NCBI GenBank assembly: GCA_026388155.1
Contig: JAPLKI010000025.1
Span: forward strand, 62,001-126,000
Length of the DNA: 64,000 nucleotides
Reading direction: 5' to 3'
From: Elusimicrobiota bacterium
GTDB lineage: Bacteria; Elusimicrobiota; Elusimicrobia; Elusimicrobiales; UBA9959
This document shows positions 1 through 7,853 of this stretch, in pieces. The notes under the pieces were generated by a model. It was given only the letters and a program-made list of their open reading frames with translations, did no database searches and had not been told where the DNA came from. The first letter of the stretch is position 1, and each line of letters begins with the position of its first letter. The position numbers and the translations under genes were made by a program.

Positions 1-129
1 CAAAGCGGCACAGTCATAAAAACCTTTGAAGGCCACACCGATGAAATCTATTCGGTTTGTGTTTCTCCCGACGGGCAATATATAGCCTCCGCCTCCAACG
101 ACAAAACGGCAAAACTCTGGAAAATCTGA
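1..129 (+). CDS. C-terminal end of a WD40-repeat protein (cut by window edge)
   Basis: Frame 1 is open from the first base to a TGA at 127-129 and encodes one complete WD40 blade: a [18 protein letters not shown] stretch, then [15 protein letters not shown]. This GH...WD-type repeat (here ending LW) is the hallmark of beta-propellers that act as protein-interaction scaffolds. The start and most of the propeller lie left of the window, so the full length and any fused kinase or protease domain cannot be seen. It is followed by a 7-bp-periodic repeat and then the fadL-like gene, 48 bases away. Confident as a WD40 terminus; the role is unknown. Confidence 0.85.
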   Translation, partial: QSGTVIKTFEGHTDEIYSVCVSPDGQYIASASNDKTAKLWKI

Positions 130-132
130 GAA

Positions 133-167
133 AAGTTGCAAGTTACAAGTCACAGGTCACATGTAAG
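133..167. repeat. Degenerate heptad repeat
   Basis: Five successive 7-mers of the form aagttgc, aagttac, aagtcac, aggtcac, atgtaag lie between the WD40 stop and the fadL-like start. It belongs to the same class of 7-bp-periodic intergenic arrays seen at many other gene junctions of this window. Confidence 0.6.
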
Positions 168-176
168 AAGAATTTA

Positions 177-1376
177 ATGAAAAAGGCGGCATTAGCGGCG
201 TTTCTGGCGTTCGGTATTTCCAGCGCTTACGCTGCGGGCTTTCGCCTATCCGAGCAGGACGCTAAAGCGAACGGTATGGGCAACGCCTTCGTGGCCGCGG
301 CGGATAACGCCTCAGCCGTGTGGTACAACCCGGCCGCCATGACCGAGCTTGATAAAACGAGCCTGTCTCTCGGCACAGTAATGGTATATCCCACAACGAC
401 GCATGACTATACCGGCGGTTCAGACGAGATCGCAAAGGTAGTACACATCCCCCCCTACTTTTACGCTACCCACAAACTAAATAATAAAATGGCGCTCGGC
501 TTTGGTTTCAATGCTCCTTTCGGGTTGTCCACCGATTGGGATACAACTTCCCATGCCGCTTCGGTAGCCGCTTATTCCGATATAAAGGCTTACAGCTATA
601 ACCTTAACGGAGCCTACAAGGTTAGCTATAAGCTCTCGCTCGCCTTGGGCGCGGACTATGTCTATCTAGACGCCACCATGAACAACACTAGTATGGATCT
701 CTCCGGCAATGGCCATGGCTGGGGCTACAATGCCGCGGTTTTCTACAGGGCCGGCGACAAGTGGAACTTTGGCGCCAATTACAGGAGCTCCGTAAAGATA
801 GATGTTGACGGGACGGCAACAGTAGCCGCTTTGGGCAGTTCCAACGACGCTTCAACCAGGATAACTCTGCCGGACACCTTCCAGATAGGCGCGGCCTACA
901 AAGCGAATGAAAAGTGGCTGGTCAGCGCCACCGCTGACTACACCAACTGGGCCACCTATCACGCGTTGATCGTGAAGTCCAACACCATAACAGCCCTGAC
1001 TTCATATCTTAATAGTGTTGTGCCTGGCGGCTATCCTGTCAGCAACACCATCACTGAGCGGAAGAACTGGCAGAGCGTCTGGGGCTTCCATGCCGGTACC
1101 GAGTATAAGTACTCAGATACCTGGGCTTTCCGGGCCGGTACTTTCTATGACTGCAACCCGGTAAAGGAAAAGTACTTCGACACGAGCATACCGGATTCGG
1201 ACCGCATGGCCTTCTCTATCGGCGCCGGGTACACCAAGGGCAACATCGTAGCCGATCTCTCTTACACCTACCTGATGCTGGTGAAAAGGACCGTAGACAG
1301 CGCTACCAATACCCTGGACGGCATCTACAAATCGTCCGCCCATCTGCCGGCTATCAGCGTTGGTTGTAAATTTTAG
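177..1376 (+). CDS. FadL/OmpP1/TodX-family outer-membrane transport barrel
   Basis: Predicted 14-stranded outer-membrane channel of the FadL family, which moves hydrophobic compounds such as long-chain fatty acids or aromatics across the outer membrane. From the ATG at 177 the 399-residue product starts with a clear signal peptide (MKKAALAAFLAFGISSAYA, cut before AGF). It continues with the family N-terminal hatch motif: FRLSEQDAKANGMGNAF, then a DNASAVWYNPAAM segment. The rest is alternating aromatic beta-strand sequence ending in a short GCKF terminus typical of porin C-ends. The open frame extends upstream to 57, but those codons overlap the WD40 gene and lack protein character, so 177 is chosen. 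A strong terminator follows. Substrate cannot be told. Confidence 0.9.
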   Translation: MKKAALAAFLAFGISSAYAAGFRLSEQDAKANGMGNAFVAAADNASAVWYNPAAMTELDKTSLSLGTVMVYPTTTHDYTGGSDEIAKVVHIPPYFYATHKLNNKMALGFGFNAPFGLSTDWDTTSHAASVAAYSDIKAYSYNLNGAYKVSYKLSLALGADYVYLDATMNNTSMDLSGNGHGWGYNAAVFYRAGDKWNFGANYRSSVKIDVDGTATVAALGSSNDASTRITLPDTFQIGAAYKANEKWLVSATADYTNWATYHALIVKSNTITALTSYLNSVVPGGYPVSNTITERKNWQSVWGFHAGTEYKYSDTWAFRAGTFYDCNPVKEKYFDTSIPDSDRMAFSIGAGYTKGNIVADLSYTYLMLVKRTVDSATNTLDGIYKSSAHLPAISVGCKF

Positions 1377-1405
1377 GAAAAGGATAGAGTCGTAAACAAT
1401 TATAA

Positions 1406-1440
1406 AAGCCCCCGCGTCTTTTTAAAGGACGCGGGGGCTT
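1406..1440. terminator. Intrinsic terminator after the fadL-like gene
   Basis: Perfect 13-bp stem AAGCCCCCGCGTC / GACGCGGGGGCTT around a T/A-rich loop, between the convergent fadL-like and response-regulator genes. It is symmetrical enough to serve both strands. Confidence 0.85.
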
Positions 1441-1493
1441 CGTTATAAAAATTTTGTCCTGCCAACTACTAACGACCGGCTGTCTTTCTATAT

Positions 1494-1904
1494 TTATCTT
1501 TCTTCTTCAATGTGCCAGGGCTTTTCTGAAACTTTTTTATTGTCCTCCAGCCCGCCCAAAGCTGAAACCACCATATCCCTCAGCTGTTCTATATCAAACG
1601 GCTTTGTAATGTACCCGGAAGCGCCCATTTTCAGCGTTTTTATCGCCGTGTCCAGGTCCTCCTCGCCGGTAAGCATAAACACTATCGGTTGGCAGGTCAG
1701 CTCTTTCAAACCTGCAAGCACGCCAAGCCCGTCCATGGACGGCATCTTTATATCCAAAAGCACTACCGAGGGCCGCTCGGAGACAATAAGGCGCAGGGCC
1801 GCTTGCCCCTCCATGGCGGTCAGCACTTGATAATCGGAAAATACCTGCTGCAGTATCAGGGTGATACTTTCGTCGTCATCCACCACTAAGATTTTATGAG
1901 CCAT
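1494..1904 (-). CDS. Stand-alone CheY-like response regulator receiver
   Basis: A 136-residue single receiver domain without output domain. Visible phosphorylation site: acidic pocket D9-D10-D11 (VVDDDES), phosphoacceptor D51 (LLDIKMP), switch T79 (LTGEE) and K101 (ITKPF). A hydrophilic tail of about 20 residues follows. Such proteins shuttle phosphate from a histidine kinase to a partner protein or to another kinase. The start at MAHKIL is chosen over an upstream in-frame ATG because the GAGCAG ribosome site and a TATAAT -10 lie just in front of it. No kinase is adjacent; the hybrid kinase at 45263 is the only one in the window, and a link is speculative. Confidence 0.9.
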   Translation of the reverse strand: MAHKILVVDDDESITLILQQVFSDYQVLTAMEGQAALRLIVSERPSVVLLDIKMPSMDGLGVLAGLKELTCQPIVFMLTGEEDLDTAIKTLKMGASGYITKPFDIEQLRDMVVSALGGLEDNKKVSEKPWHIEEER

Positions 1905-1911
1905 CTGCTCT

Positions 1912-1917
1912 ATTATA
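1912..1917 (-). promoter_or_regulatory. -10 box of the response-regulator gene
   Basis: TATAAT on the minus strand, 8-13 bases before the start codon, so the transcript would be nearly leaderless. I see no good -35 box. Confidence 0.45.
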
Positions 1918-1979
1918 CAAAAGTCGGCGCGCGTCCGTAATTTTACCCGGGATTTACAACGGCGATTACGCAAAATTTA

Positions 1980-1985
1980 TATAAT
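1980..1985 (+). promoter_or_regulatory. -10 box of the organophosphate transporter gene
   Basis: TATAAT 36 bases before the start codon at 2021. The transporter and the response regulator are divergently transcribed from this short shared region. Confidence 0.45.
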
Positions 1986-2020
1986 TACTTATCCTTAATC
2001 CTCAAACAGGAGCGCAAACA

Positions 2021-3364
2021 ATGTCTGAAGCCCCTAATCATACCCGGCAATACCGCCGCCGCCGTTTTCTTAACTGGTTCCCTCTCGGCCTGACCTACGC
2101 CACTTTTTACATGGGCCGCTACAACCTCAACGTGGCCTCAAAAACCATGATGGATATGTTCCACCTGAGCAAGGCGGAATTCGGCATGATAGCCACGGCC
2201 GGTTTCTGGACATACGCGCTGTCCGTTGCCTTCAACGGCCCGCTGGCCGACCGCATAGGCGGCAAGAAAGCCATACTGATAGGCGCCGCCGGAGCTGCGC
2301 TTTTAAACCTGGTAATAGGCCTGCTGTTCCTGTGCGGCTGGCAGACCAAGCTGATAGTGGGGATGTCTCTCCTTTACGCCGTTAATCAGTATTTCCAATC
2401 CTTCGGCGCCCTCTCCGTGGTGAAGGTCAACGCCCCGTGGTTCCACGTAAAAGAGCGCGGCGTATTCGGCGGCATCTTCGGCATAATGATCTCCGGCGGC
2501 TACTTCCTGGCCATGACCGTGGGCGGCTGGATACTGTCCGCGCTGCCCTGGTACTGCGTGTTTCTGATCCCCTCCGCGGCCATAATGCTGATGTTCGTAG
2601 TGGACCTTTTCCTGGTAAAGGACACACCAAAGGAAGCCGGCTTTGAGGATTTCAACACCGGTGACGCGACCTCGCACGAAACGGGCGGCCAGCCGCTCCA
2701 GTTCGGCGAACTGATGACCCGCGTGTTCACCAACCCGGTAATAATTACGCTGGCCGTCTCGGAGTTCTGCACCGGCTTCGTGCGCCAGGGCCTTATGCTC
2801 TGGTTCGTTCCTTTCCTCAGCGAAGTGCATAAGATATCATACGGCTCCGCGCTGTTCACCATTGCCACCTCCGGAGTGACTGTGGGCGGCATAATCGGCG
2901 GAATACTGTGCGGCTACCTGTCGGACAAATGGTTCCAGTCCCGCCGCCCGCCCGTAGCCTTCCTCTTCTATCTGGGCCAGATAGTCTCGCTGTTCCTCCT
3001 AGGCCGCACAGCCAGCCCCGTGGTAGCGTCATTTATGATAGGCGTTTCCTGCATGTGGATATTCGGCGTGCACGGCATGCTTACCGGCACCGCCTCCATG
3101 GACTTCGGCGGAACCAAAGCGGCTTCCACAGTGGCCGGACTGCTGGACGGCGTGCAGTATCTGGCCTCCGGCCTTACGGGATTTATGATGGGGCACTTCC
3201 TTGATAAATGGGGCTGGGGCTCGTGGACCTACATGATAATGCCGTTCTCATTAATGGGCGCGCTTCTGATGACGCGGCTTTGGAACGAAACCCCGCTGAA
3301 GAGAACTCCCGACGTCGAAGCCCCGATTCTTGCAAGGCCCATATTGGAAGAAGAGGTGGAATAG
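2021..3364 (+). CDS. MFS organophosphate:phosphate antiporter (GlpT/UhpT/UhpC family)
   Basis: A 447-residue inner-membrane transporter of the major facilitator superfamily. The opening segment, LNWFPLGLTYATFYMGRYNLNVA, is typical of the organophosphate:Pi antiporter (OPA) family, which exchanges sugar phosphates or glycerol-3-phosphate for phosphate. The MFS loop motif GPLADRIGGKKA between helices 2 and 3 is present, with the usual twelve hydrophobic segments and a central cytoplasmic loop (FEDFNTGDATSHETGGQ). The start is supported by an AGGAGC ribosome site. It is divergent from the response regulator. Whether it imports glycerol-3-phosphate, a hexose phosphate or acts as a sensor of the UhpC type cannot be decided. 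Confidence 0.9.
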   Translation: MSEAPNHTRQYRRRRFLNWFPLGLTYATFYMGRYNLNVASKTMMDMFHLSKAEFGMIATAGFWTYALSVAFNGPLADRIGGKKAILIGAAGAALLNLVIGLLFLCGWQTKLIVGMSLLYAVNQYFQSFGALSVVKVNAPWFHVKERGVFGGIFGIMISGGYFLAMTVGGWILSALPWYCVFLIPSAAIMLMFVVDLFLVKDTPKEAGFEDFNTGDATSHETGGQPLQFGELMTRVFTNPVIITLAVSEFCTGFVRQGLMLWFVPFLSEVHKISYGSALFTIATSGVTVGGIIGGILCGYLSDKWFQSRRPPVAFLFYLGQIVSLFLLGRTASPVVASFMIGVSCMWIFGVHGMLTGTASMDFGGTKAASTVAGLLDGVQYLASGLTGFMMGHFLDKWGWGSWTYMIMPFSLMGALLMTRLWNETPLKRTPDVEAPILARPILEEEVE

Positions 3365-3385
3365 GACTCAAAAAACAGCCTTACC

Positions 3386-3420
3386 AATAAAAACCCCGCG
3401 CTGGCCGCGGGGTTTTTATT
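3386..3420. terminator. Bidirectional intrinsic terminator
   Basis: Perfect 15-bp stem AATAAAAACCCCGCG / CGCGGGGTTTTTATT with loop CTGGC, between the convergent transporter and mlaC-like genes; A and T tracts on both sides allow use by both. Confidence 0.9.
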
Positions 3421-3441
3421 TTGTTTTACTAGTAAATGATT

Positions 3442-4095
3442 TTATTGCTTGCTGTTCTTTTCGGCAAGCAATTTTATCAGGCCGTCCACTCCGGATTTGG
3501 CGATTACGCTTGCGAACTGGCTGCGGTAATTGGTCACCAGCGAAACGCCGTCAATAATCACGTCAAACACCTGCCATGTTTCCCCCGCGCTTTCCATCCG
3601 GTAATCTATCGTGATGGGCGGCTGTCCGGGCTGCCTGGCGACGGTCTTTACCAAAGCTTCGCCCGTGGCCGGCTGCGGGCCCAGAGGCTTGACTTCAATG
3701 ACGCTCCCGGCGGCGGCCATATCCAGGGCCGTAGAATAGGTCCGCACGAGCAGCGTGCGGAATTCCTTTACCAGCGCCTTCTGCTGCTCTTCGGTGGCAG
3801 GCGCCCAATATTTTCCCGCCGCGATTTTGGTCATGTGCTCGAAATTGAAGTTGGGCAGCAACAACGCGATAACTTCATCCTTGGGCGCCGTTTTGATTAT
3901 CTTCAGCACTTCATCGGTCATGGTCCTGACCATCACATCAGGCGCGACTTTTTCCGGCGCACCCGGGAGGGGCGCGGAAACATCTTTGGTCATCCCGCCT
4001 GCCGCCGTCAGTTCCGCCAACGCTGATCTTTCACCGGACCAGGCCAGCTGGGCCGAAAGCATACCCGCGACAAACAACGCTGTAACATATTTCAT
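3442..4095 (-). CDS. mlaC: MlaC/Ttg2D-family periplasmic phospholipid carrier
   Basis: A 217-residue exported protein of the MlaC (Ttg2D, toluene-tolerance) family. These shuttle phospholipids through the periplasm between the inner-membrane MlaFEDB transporter and the outer membrane. Signal peptide MKYVTALFVAGMLSAQLAWS. The body shows the family pattern: a NFNFEHMTKIAAGKYWAPAT helix region, then EQQKALVKEFRTLLVRTYSTAL, and the strand segment ITIDYRMES...WQVFDVIIDGVSLVTNYRSQF. The start at 4095 has an ideal AAGGAGA ribosome site. No mlaFED genes are next to it here, so it is an orphan component in this window. Confidence 0.88.
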   Translation of the reverse strand: MKYVTALFVAGMLSAQLAWSGERSALAELTAAGGMTKDVSAPLPGAPEKVAPDVMVRTMTDEVLKIIKTAPKDEVIALLLPNFNFEHMTKIAAGKYWAPATEEQQKALVKEFRTLLVRTYSTALDMAAAGSVIEVKPLGPQPATGEALVKTVARQPGQPPITIDYRMESAGETWQVFDVIIDGVSLVTNYRSQFASVIAKSGVDGLIKLLAEKNSKQ

Positions 4096-4181
4096 GTGTT
4101 TTCTCCTTGAATGCCTCATTGCGCTCTTTCTGAATTCGTACACCTAACTATACCAATCATTATCCGTTTCGCAGAAGAGGC

Positions 4182-4278
4182 AAAAGGCCTATTAAGTCAA
4201 AGGGAAAAGACCCAGTAAAAGAGACAGCTAAGGCCTATATCTCCATGGGCCCTTTTAAGGATAATTAAGGGCCTTTAT
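4182..4278. promoter_or_regulatory. 23-bp-phased GGCCTA/GGGCC regulatory array upstream of the phospholipase-like gene
   Basis: Half-sites AAAGGCCTA (4183), AAAGACCCA (4206) and TAAGGCCTA (4229) are spaced exactly 23 bases apart. The last forms a dyad with TGGGCCCTTTT (4246) across an 8-base spacer, and GGGCCTTTA follows at 4269. The array ends about 80-100 bases before the start codon at 4355, with a possible TAGAAT -10 at 4307-4312. The same arrangement recurs at five other places in the window. Its function as a binding site is an inference from position and recurrence. Confidence 0.55.
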
Positions 4279-4354
4279 TCACTTCTCGACCATTAGGGAA
4301 ACAGACTAGAATATTGTACGGGCGATTAAGTAAAAGATTTCCAAGGAGTGAATA

Positions 4355-5095
4355 ATGACCAACCTGGTGAAGCGCTTCGGCATCTTGTGCGGAGTTGCGG
4401 CGTTTTTGTCGACTCCGGGGCTCGCGCCCCAGGCCGGAGCATTTGACTCCGCCACCCATCGGCATATTACCGAGCTGGCGCTGACCGATCTGGGATTTGA
4501 CGCGGATTCCATAGTCCTCGTGAACCAGGGGAACATAGCGGTAGACGTGTTTGATGAAGCCATTATTCCCGAAGCGCATTTTGACTGTGAAACTTTTTCA
4601 AAAGGCTCGCAGAGGCTGCGCGATAAACTCACCGAGGTCACGGACGCCCTGGACGAGAACGACCGGGAGTTCGCTCTGAACACTCTTGGACGGGGACTTC
4701 ACACGGCCCAGGATTTTTTCTCCCATTCAAATTTCATAGAGAATAACAGCGTGGAAACCCCCATAGATCTGCTGAACCTTAAAGACCCCCCCGCGGACCT
4801 GGTATGTGACCGTGAGACTTTCCAAGGCGGCCTGACCAGCGGCTATTACCCGGATGACAAGAGGCCGTCCGAAATAAAATGCATTCATGCCGAATTGAAC
4901 AAGGATATTGCGAATGTCGGGCGGCGGTACACTCTCGCCGTGGAAAAAGCCGTAATTGAAAGCCGGCATTACGTGCTGAGCTTGTTTGAGGCTATCGGTT
5001 CCCGTCCCTCGTGGGACGAAACCCGCCGCCTTGAAATGAAAAAGCTTTTGCTGAACCCGACTAACCAGCCTGGGGCTGTCCCAGCCAACCGGTAA
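4355..5095 (+). CDS. Secreted HET-C / zinc-phospholipase-C-like protein
   Basis: A 246-residue exported protein. After a signal peptide ending near PQAGA, the mature part begins FDSATHRHITELAL, placing a His pair close to the N-terminus. In the middle comes GRGLHTAQDFFSHSNFIEN. The HxxxQDFxxHSNF pattern is characteristic of the HET-C / zinc-dependent phospholipase C / S1-P1 nuclease fold, whose His and Asp residues bind catalytic zinc. Length suits a single all-helical domain. An AAGGAG ribosome site sets the start. A 23-bp-phased array lies upstream as with the other exported proteins. A related but longer protein is encoded at 37506. Lipase, nuclease and non-enzymatic roles all remain possible. 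Confidence 0.72.
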   Translation: MTNLVKRFGILCGVAAFLSTPGLAPQAGAFDSATHRHITELALTDLGFDADSIVLVNQGNIAVDVFDEAIIPEAHFDCETFSKGSQRLRDKLTEVTDALDENDREFALNTLGRGLHTAQDFFSHSNFIENNSVETPIDLLNLKDPPADLVCDRETFQGGLTSGYYPDDKRPSEIKCIHAELNKDIANVGRRYTLAVEKAVIESRHYVLSLFEAIGSRPSWDETRRLEMKKLLLNPTNQPGAVPANR

Positions 5096-5099
5096 AAAA

Positions 5100-5123
5100 C
5101 CGCCGGGCATCCCTCACCGGCGG
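5100..5123. terminator. Terminator hairpin between convergent genes
   Basis: Stem CCGCCGG / CCGGCGG with a 10-base loop directly after the stop codon at 5095. An A-rich stretch on the left and a T-rich stretch at 5140 flank it, serving the two convergent genes. Confidence 0.65.
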
Positions 5124-5152
5124 CAAAGCATAAATAATTATTTTTTTACGTC

Positions 5153-6475
5153 TTACGGCTCTTTGATGTACTTCGCGGTTTCCGCAGCCGCAACGGGCGC
5201 AAGCAGCAGAAGCGAGATAAGATTCGGGACCGCCATAAGACCGTTGAAAATATCCGCAAAATTCCAGACGGCCGGAAGAGCGGCCACAGAGCCGATCATT
5301 ACCGCCGCTATCCATAAAAATCTGTACGGTTTTACCGACCTGGCGCCTAAAAGGTATTCGGCCGCTTTCTCTCCGTAATATTCCCAGCCAAGTATGGTTG
5401 AAAATACGAAAGTCAAAAGCCCTACGCTAAGCACCGTCGGGCCGATATAGGGTATATGCGAGAAAGCGCTTTTGGTCAGAGCCGCCCCTTTAAGCCCGTT
5501 TTGCCAGTCCCCGGCGCTTACCACCACAAGTCCGGTCATAAGACATACCACAACGGTATCCCAGAAAGTCCCGGTTGAAGAAACCAGCGCCTGTCTTACC
5601 GGATTTCTGGTTTGGGCCGCGGCGGCGACAATGGGAGCGGAGCCCAGGCCCGACTCATTTGAGAACAATCCCCTCGCGATCCCGTAGCGCATGGCTTCTT
5701 TAACTCCCGCGCCCATAAAACCGCCGACGGCGGCCTGCCCGGTGAAAGCGGATGAAAGTATCAGGCTTATTGTTCCTGGCAGTTTTTCAAAGTTAAAAAA
5801 CAATATGAGCCCGCAGCCTAAAACATAAAACACCGCCATGAACGGCACCAGTTTTTCGCAGAATTTCGCTATTGATTTTATTCCGCCCAGGATGACGAAC
5901 GCCGTAAGCCCCGTCATAACCGCTCCGCTGATCCAGCACGACAGGCCGAAAGTGTTGTTGAGCATCTGTGAAATTGAATTTGCCTGCACCATGTTGCCGA
6001 TGCCGAAAGCGGCGATAGCGGTAAAAACCGCGAAAACAATTCCCAGCCATTTGGCGTTCAACCCTCTTTCCAGCACATACATCGGGCCGCCGGAGATCTC
6101 CCCTGAAGGCGAGACTACGCGGTACTTTACCGAGAGCAGCGCTTCCGCGTATTTAGTGGCTATGCCGAAAACTCCGGTAAGCCACATCCAGAGCACCGCT
6201 CCCGGACCGCCCGCAGCCACCGCCGTGGCAACGCCTACAATGTTTCCCGTGCCGATAGTGGCGGCAAGGGCCGTCATAAGGGCCGCGAAATGCGAGATAT
6301 CCCCCTCGCCTTCGCTTTTCCGGCTGAATGAAAGTTTGATCGCTTTCAGCAGATAGCGCTGAATAAAGCCGAGCCTGAAGGTGAGATAGATATGGGTTCC
6401 GAAAAGAAGAACGATAAGCGGCGCGCCCCAGACGACCGAGCCCGCTTTTTCGAGGAAGGCGTTCAATGTTTCCAT
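5153..6475 (-). CDS. Sodium:alanine symporter (AGCS family, AlsT/DagA)
   Basis: A 440-residue membrane protein of the alanine/glycine:cation symporter family, taking up alanine or glycine with sodium. Family hallmarks: GFIQRYLLKAIK near residue 40, ALMTALAATIGTGNIVGVATA with the signature GTGNI, GPGAVLWMWLTGVFG, and RGLFSNESGLGSAPI. About ten to eleven hydrophobic segments; length is typical. It ends next to the terminator shared with the phospholipase-like gene. The ribosome site at the 6475 ATG is weak (TTCCAG), but the N-terminus aligns well with the family. Confidence 0.93.
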   Translation of the reverse strand: METLNAFLEKAGSVVWGAPLIVLLFGTHIYLTFRLGFIQRYLLKAIKLSFSRKSEGEGDISHFAALMTALAATIGTGNIVGVATAVAAGGPGAVLWMWLTGVFGIATKYAEALLSVKYRVVSPSGEISGGPMYVLERGLNAKWLGIVFAVFTAIAAFGIGNMVQANSISQMLNNTFGLSCWISGAVMTGLTAFVILGGIKSIAKFCEKLVPFMAVFYVLGCGLILFFNFEKLPGTISLILSSAFTGQAAVGGFMGAGVKEAMRYGIARGLFSNESGLGSAPIVAAAAQTRNPVRQALVSSTGTFWDTVVVCLMTGLVVVSAGDWQNGLKGAALTKSAFSHIPYIGPTVLSVGLLTFVFSTILGWEYYGEKAAEYLLGARSVKPYRFLWIAAVMIGSVAALPAVWNFADIFNGLMAVPNLISLLLLAPVAAAETAKYIKEP

Positions 6476-6590
6476 CTGGAAATTTTAACTTATTTAGTTC
6501 CTGCACTAGAAGTCGCAGAAACAATAAACAATCTTTTTATTTTTCCATCCTCCACCTCAGCCTTCCGAAAATTGCGCGGAAATTTTCGGT

Positions 6591-7820
6591 TCACGGGCAC
6601 TGGATTATTCCCTGCGCCCAGAGACAGCCCCCGCAGGTTTCCGGGAAAACATTGCCACCACAGTCCGTGGCATTATCAGCGGAGAAACTGCAACCCCCGC
6701 ATACATGGCACGGTGCAAAATTAAATTCCGCCACTTTCCCCCTGAAAAGCGAATATTCCCTGGAATCCCAGATATCCAAAAGACCGCGCTCCGCGATGTT
6801 GCCGAAAGAATGGCTCTTATTGCGCCGCTCCGCCCCATGGAAATGTATTACATGTGAATGCAGCAGAGCCATGCAGGGCGACACCTGACCATCCCAGCGT
6901 ATAAAAGAACATCGCTCCCTTATAAAGCGGCACTCATCAACACGCGCGCCAAGGGGTGTGCCCATAAGCGAAAGACATTCATTGCCGCAGACCAGCCGCC
7001 AGAGCGTATCTCGTGTTGATTCATTAAGATCAATTCGCGGAAGGTCCACTTCCGCCCCGCCCGGCGTCTCTGTCATGGAACCAAGCGTAAGCGCCTGTGC
7101 ACAAACCATCTGGCGCTCCATTTCGGGAGCATAAGGAATAACGTTGCTGACGGAAACAAAAGCCGCTCCCGTCTTTTTAGCCAGCCAGCCCAGCTCTTTC
7201 AGATCCTCAAAATTGGACCGTGAAACCACAAACGCTATGCCCAGTTCAAGTTTGCCGCGCAACCGTTTAATATTCCCCACAACTTCTTTAAAACGAGCCC
7301 CCTGCCGATTGCGTTCAAAATTCAATTCGTCTGCTCCGTCAAAGGATATCCAAAGACAGTTAAGGCCCGCTTCCAGCAGACCATCCGCCATTTTCGCATC
7401 CAAAAGGGTGCCGTTCGATACCATCTCGACCCGGACGCCAGTCTCCTTGATGGCTGAAATCATGCGGATTATATCCGGGTGAGCCGTAGGTTCGCCGAAG
7501 CCGCCAAACATTACCGATTCCAGGTGCGGGAATTGATGCAAGTCTTTCAGAAGCTTATTAAAAATATACGGTGTCATGTCGCCCTGCGGCTCACTCCAGG
7601 TCCTTTGTATGCAGGCACGGCAGGTAAGATTACAGCGGGAGGTAGGTTCAATATAAACACGGGAAAGGCTGTGTATATCTGGCAGAACTTCTACTCGCCC
7701 ACGCCTGACCACGATGTCCAACTGCGCTCCGGCTGAAAGCCCGAGCCGCCGCGCAGCTTCAGGAGGCAGCGCTATGACGTTGTTATCAATTACCTTCGCC
7801 TTTGACTTTTTACTTTTCAT
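6591..7820 (-). CDS. Radical SAM protein with N-terminal AbrB-like domain, last gene of the arsenic cluster
   Basis: 409 residues. Residues about 12-47 (VIALPPEAARRLGLSAGAQLDIVVRRGRVEVLP) match the swapped-hairpin AbrB/MazE/SpoVT DNA-binding fold. The radical SAM cluster motif follows: C63, C67, C70 in SRCNLTCRACIQ, then GGFGEPTAHP, the SAM-binding GGE-like segment. The Cys-rich C-terminus (DECRFIRERC, SPCMALL, APCHVCGGC, CGGCLW) looks like a SPASM-type region for extra iron-sulfur clusters. Distance to acr3 is 33 bases and it is transcribed the same way, so it is probably co-transcribed with the ars genes. Substrate is unknown. It is not the ArsS arsenosugar enzyme by gross layout, as far as I can judge. 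Confidence 0.8.
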   Translation of the reverse strand: MKSKKSKAKVIDNNVIALPPEAARRLGLSAGAQLDIVVRRGRVEVLPDIHSLSRVYIEPTSRCNLTCRACIQRTWSEPQGDMTPYIFNKLLKDLHQFPHLESVMFGGFGEPTAHPDIIRMISAIKETGVRVEMVSNGTLLDAKMADGLLEAGLNCLWISFDGADELNFERNRQGARFKEVVGNIKRLRGKLELGIAFVVSRSNFEDLKELGWLAKKTGAAFVSVSNVIPYAPEMERQMVCAQALTLGSMTETPGGAEVDLPRIDLNESTRDTLWRLVCGNECLSLMGTPLGARVDECRFIRERCSFIRWDGQVSPCMALLHSHVIHFHGAERRNKSHSFGNIAERGLLDIWDSREYSLFRGKVAEFNFAPCHVCGGCSFSADNATDCGGNVFPETCGGCLWAQGIIQCP

Positions 7821-7853
7821 ACTGACAACTCGTTAAGTATTTTCAGGCCGCTG

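Noticed and set aside
57-176. N-terminal 40-codon extension of the FadL-like protein
   Set aside because: These codons overlap the WD40 gene in another frame and a heptad repeat, and a good signal peptide begins at 177.
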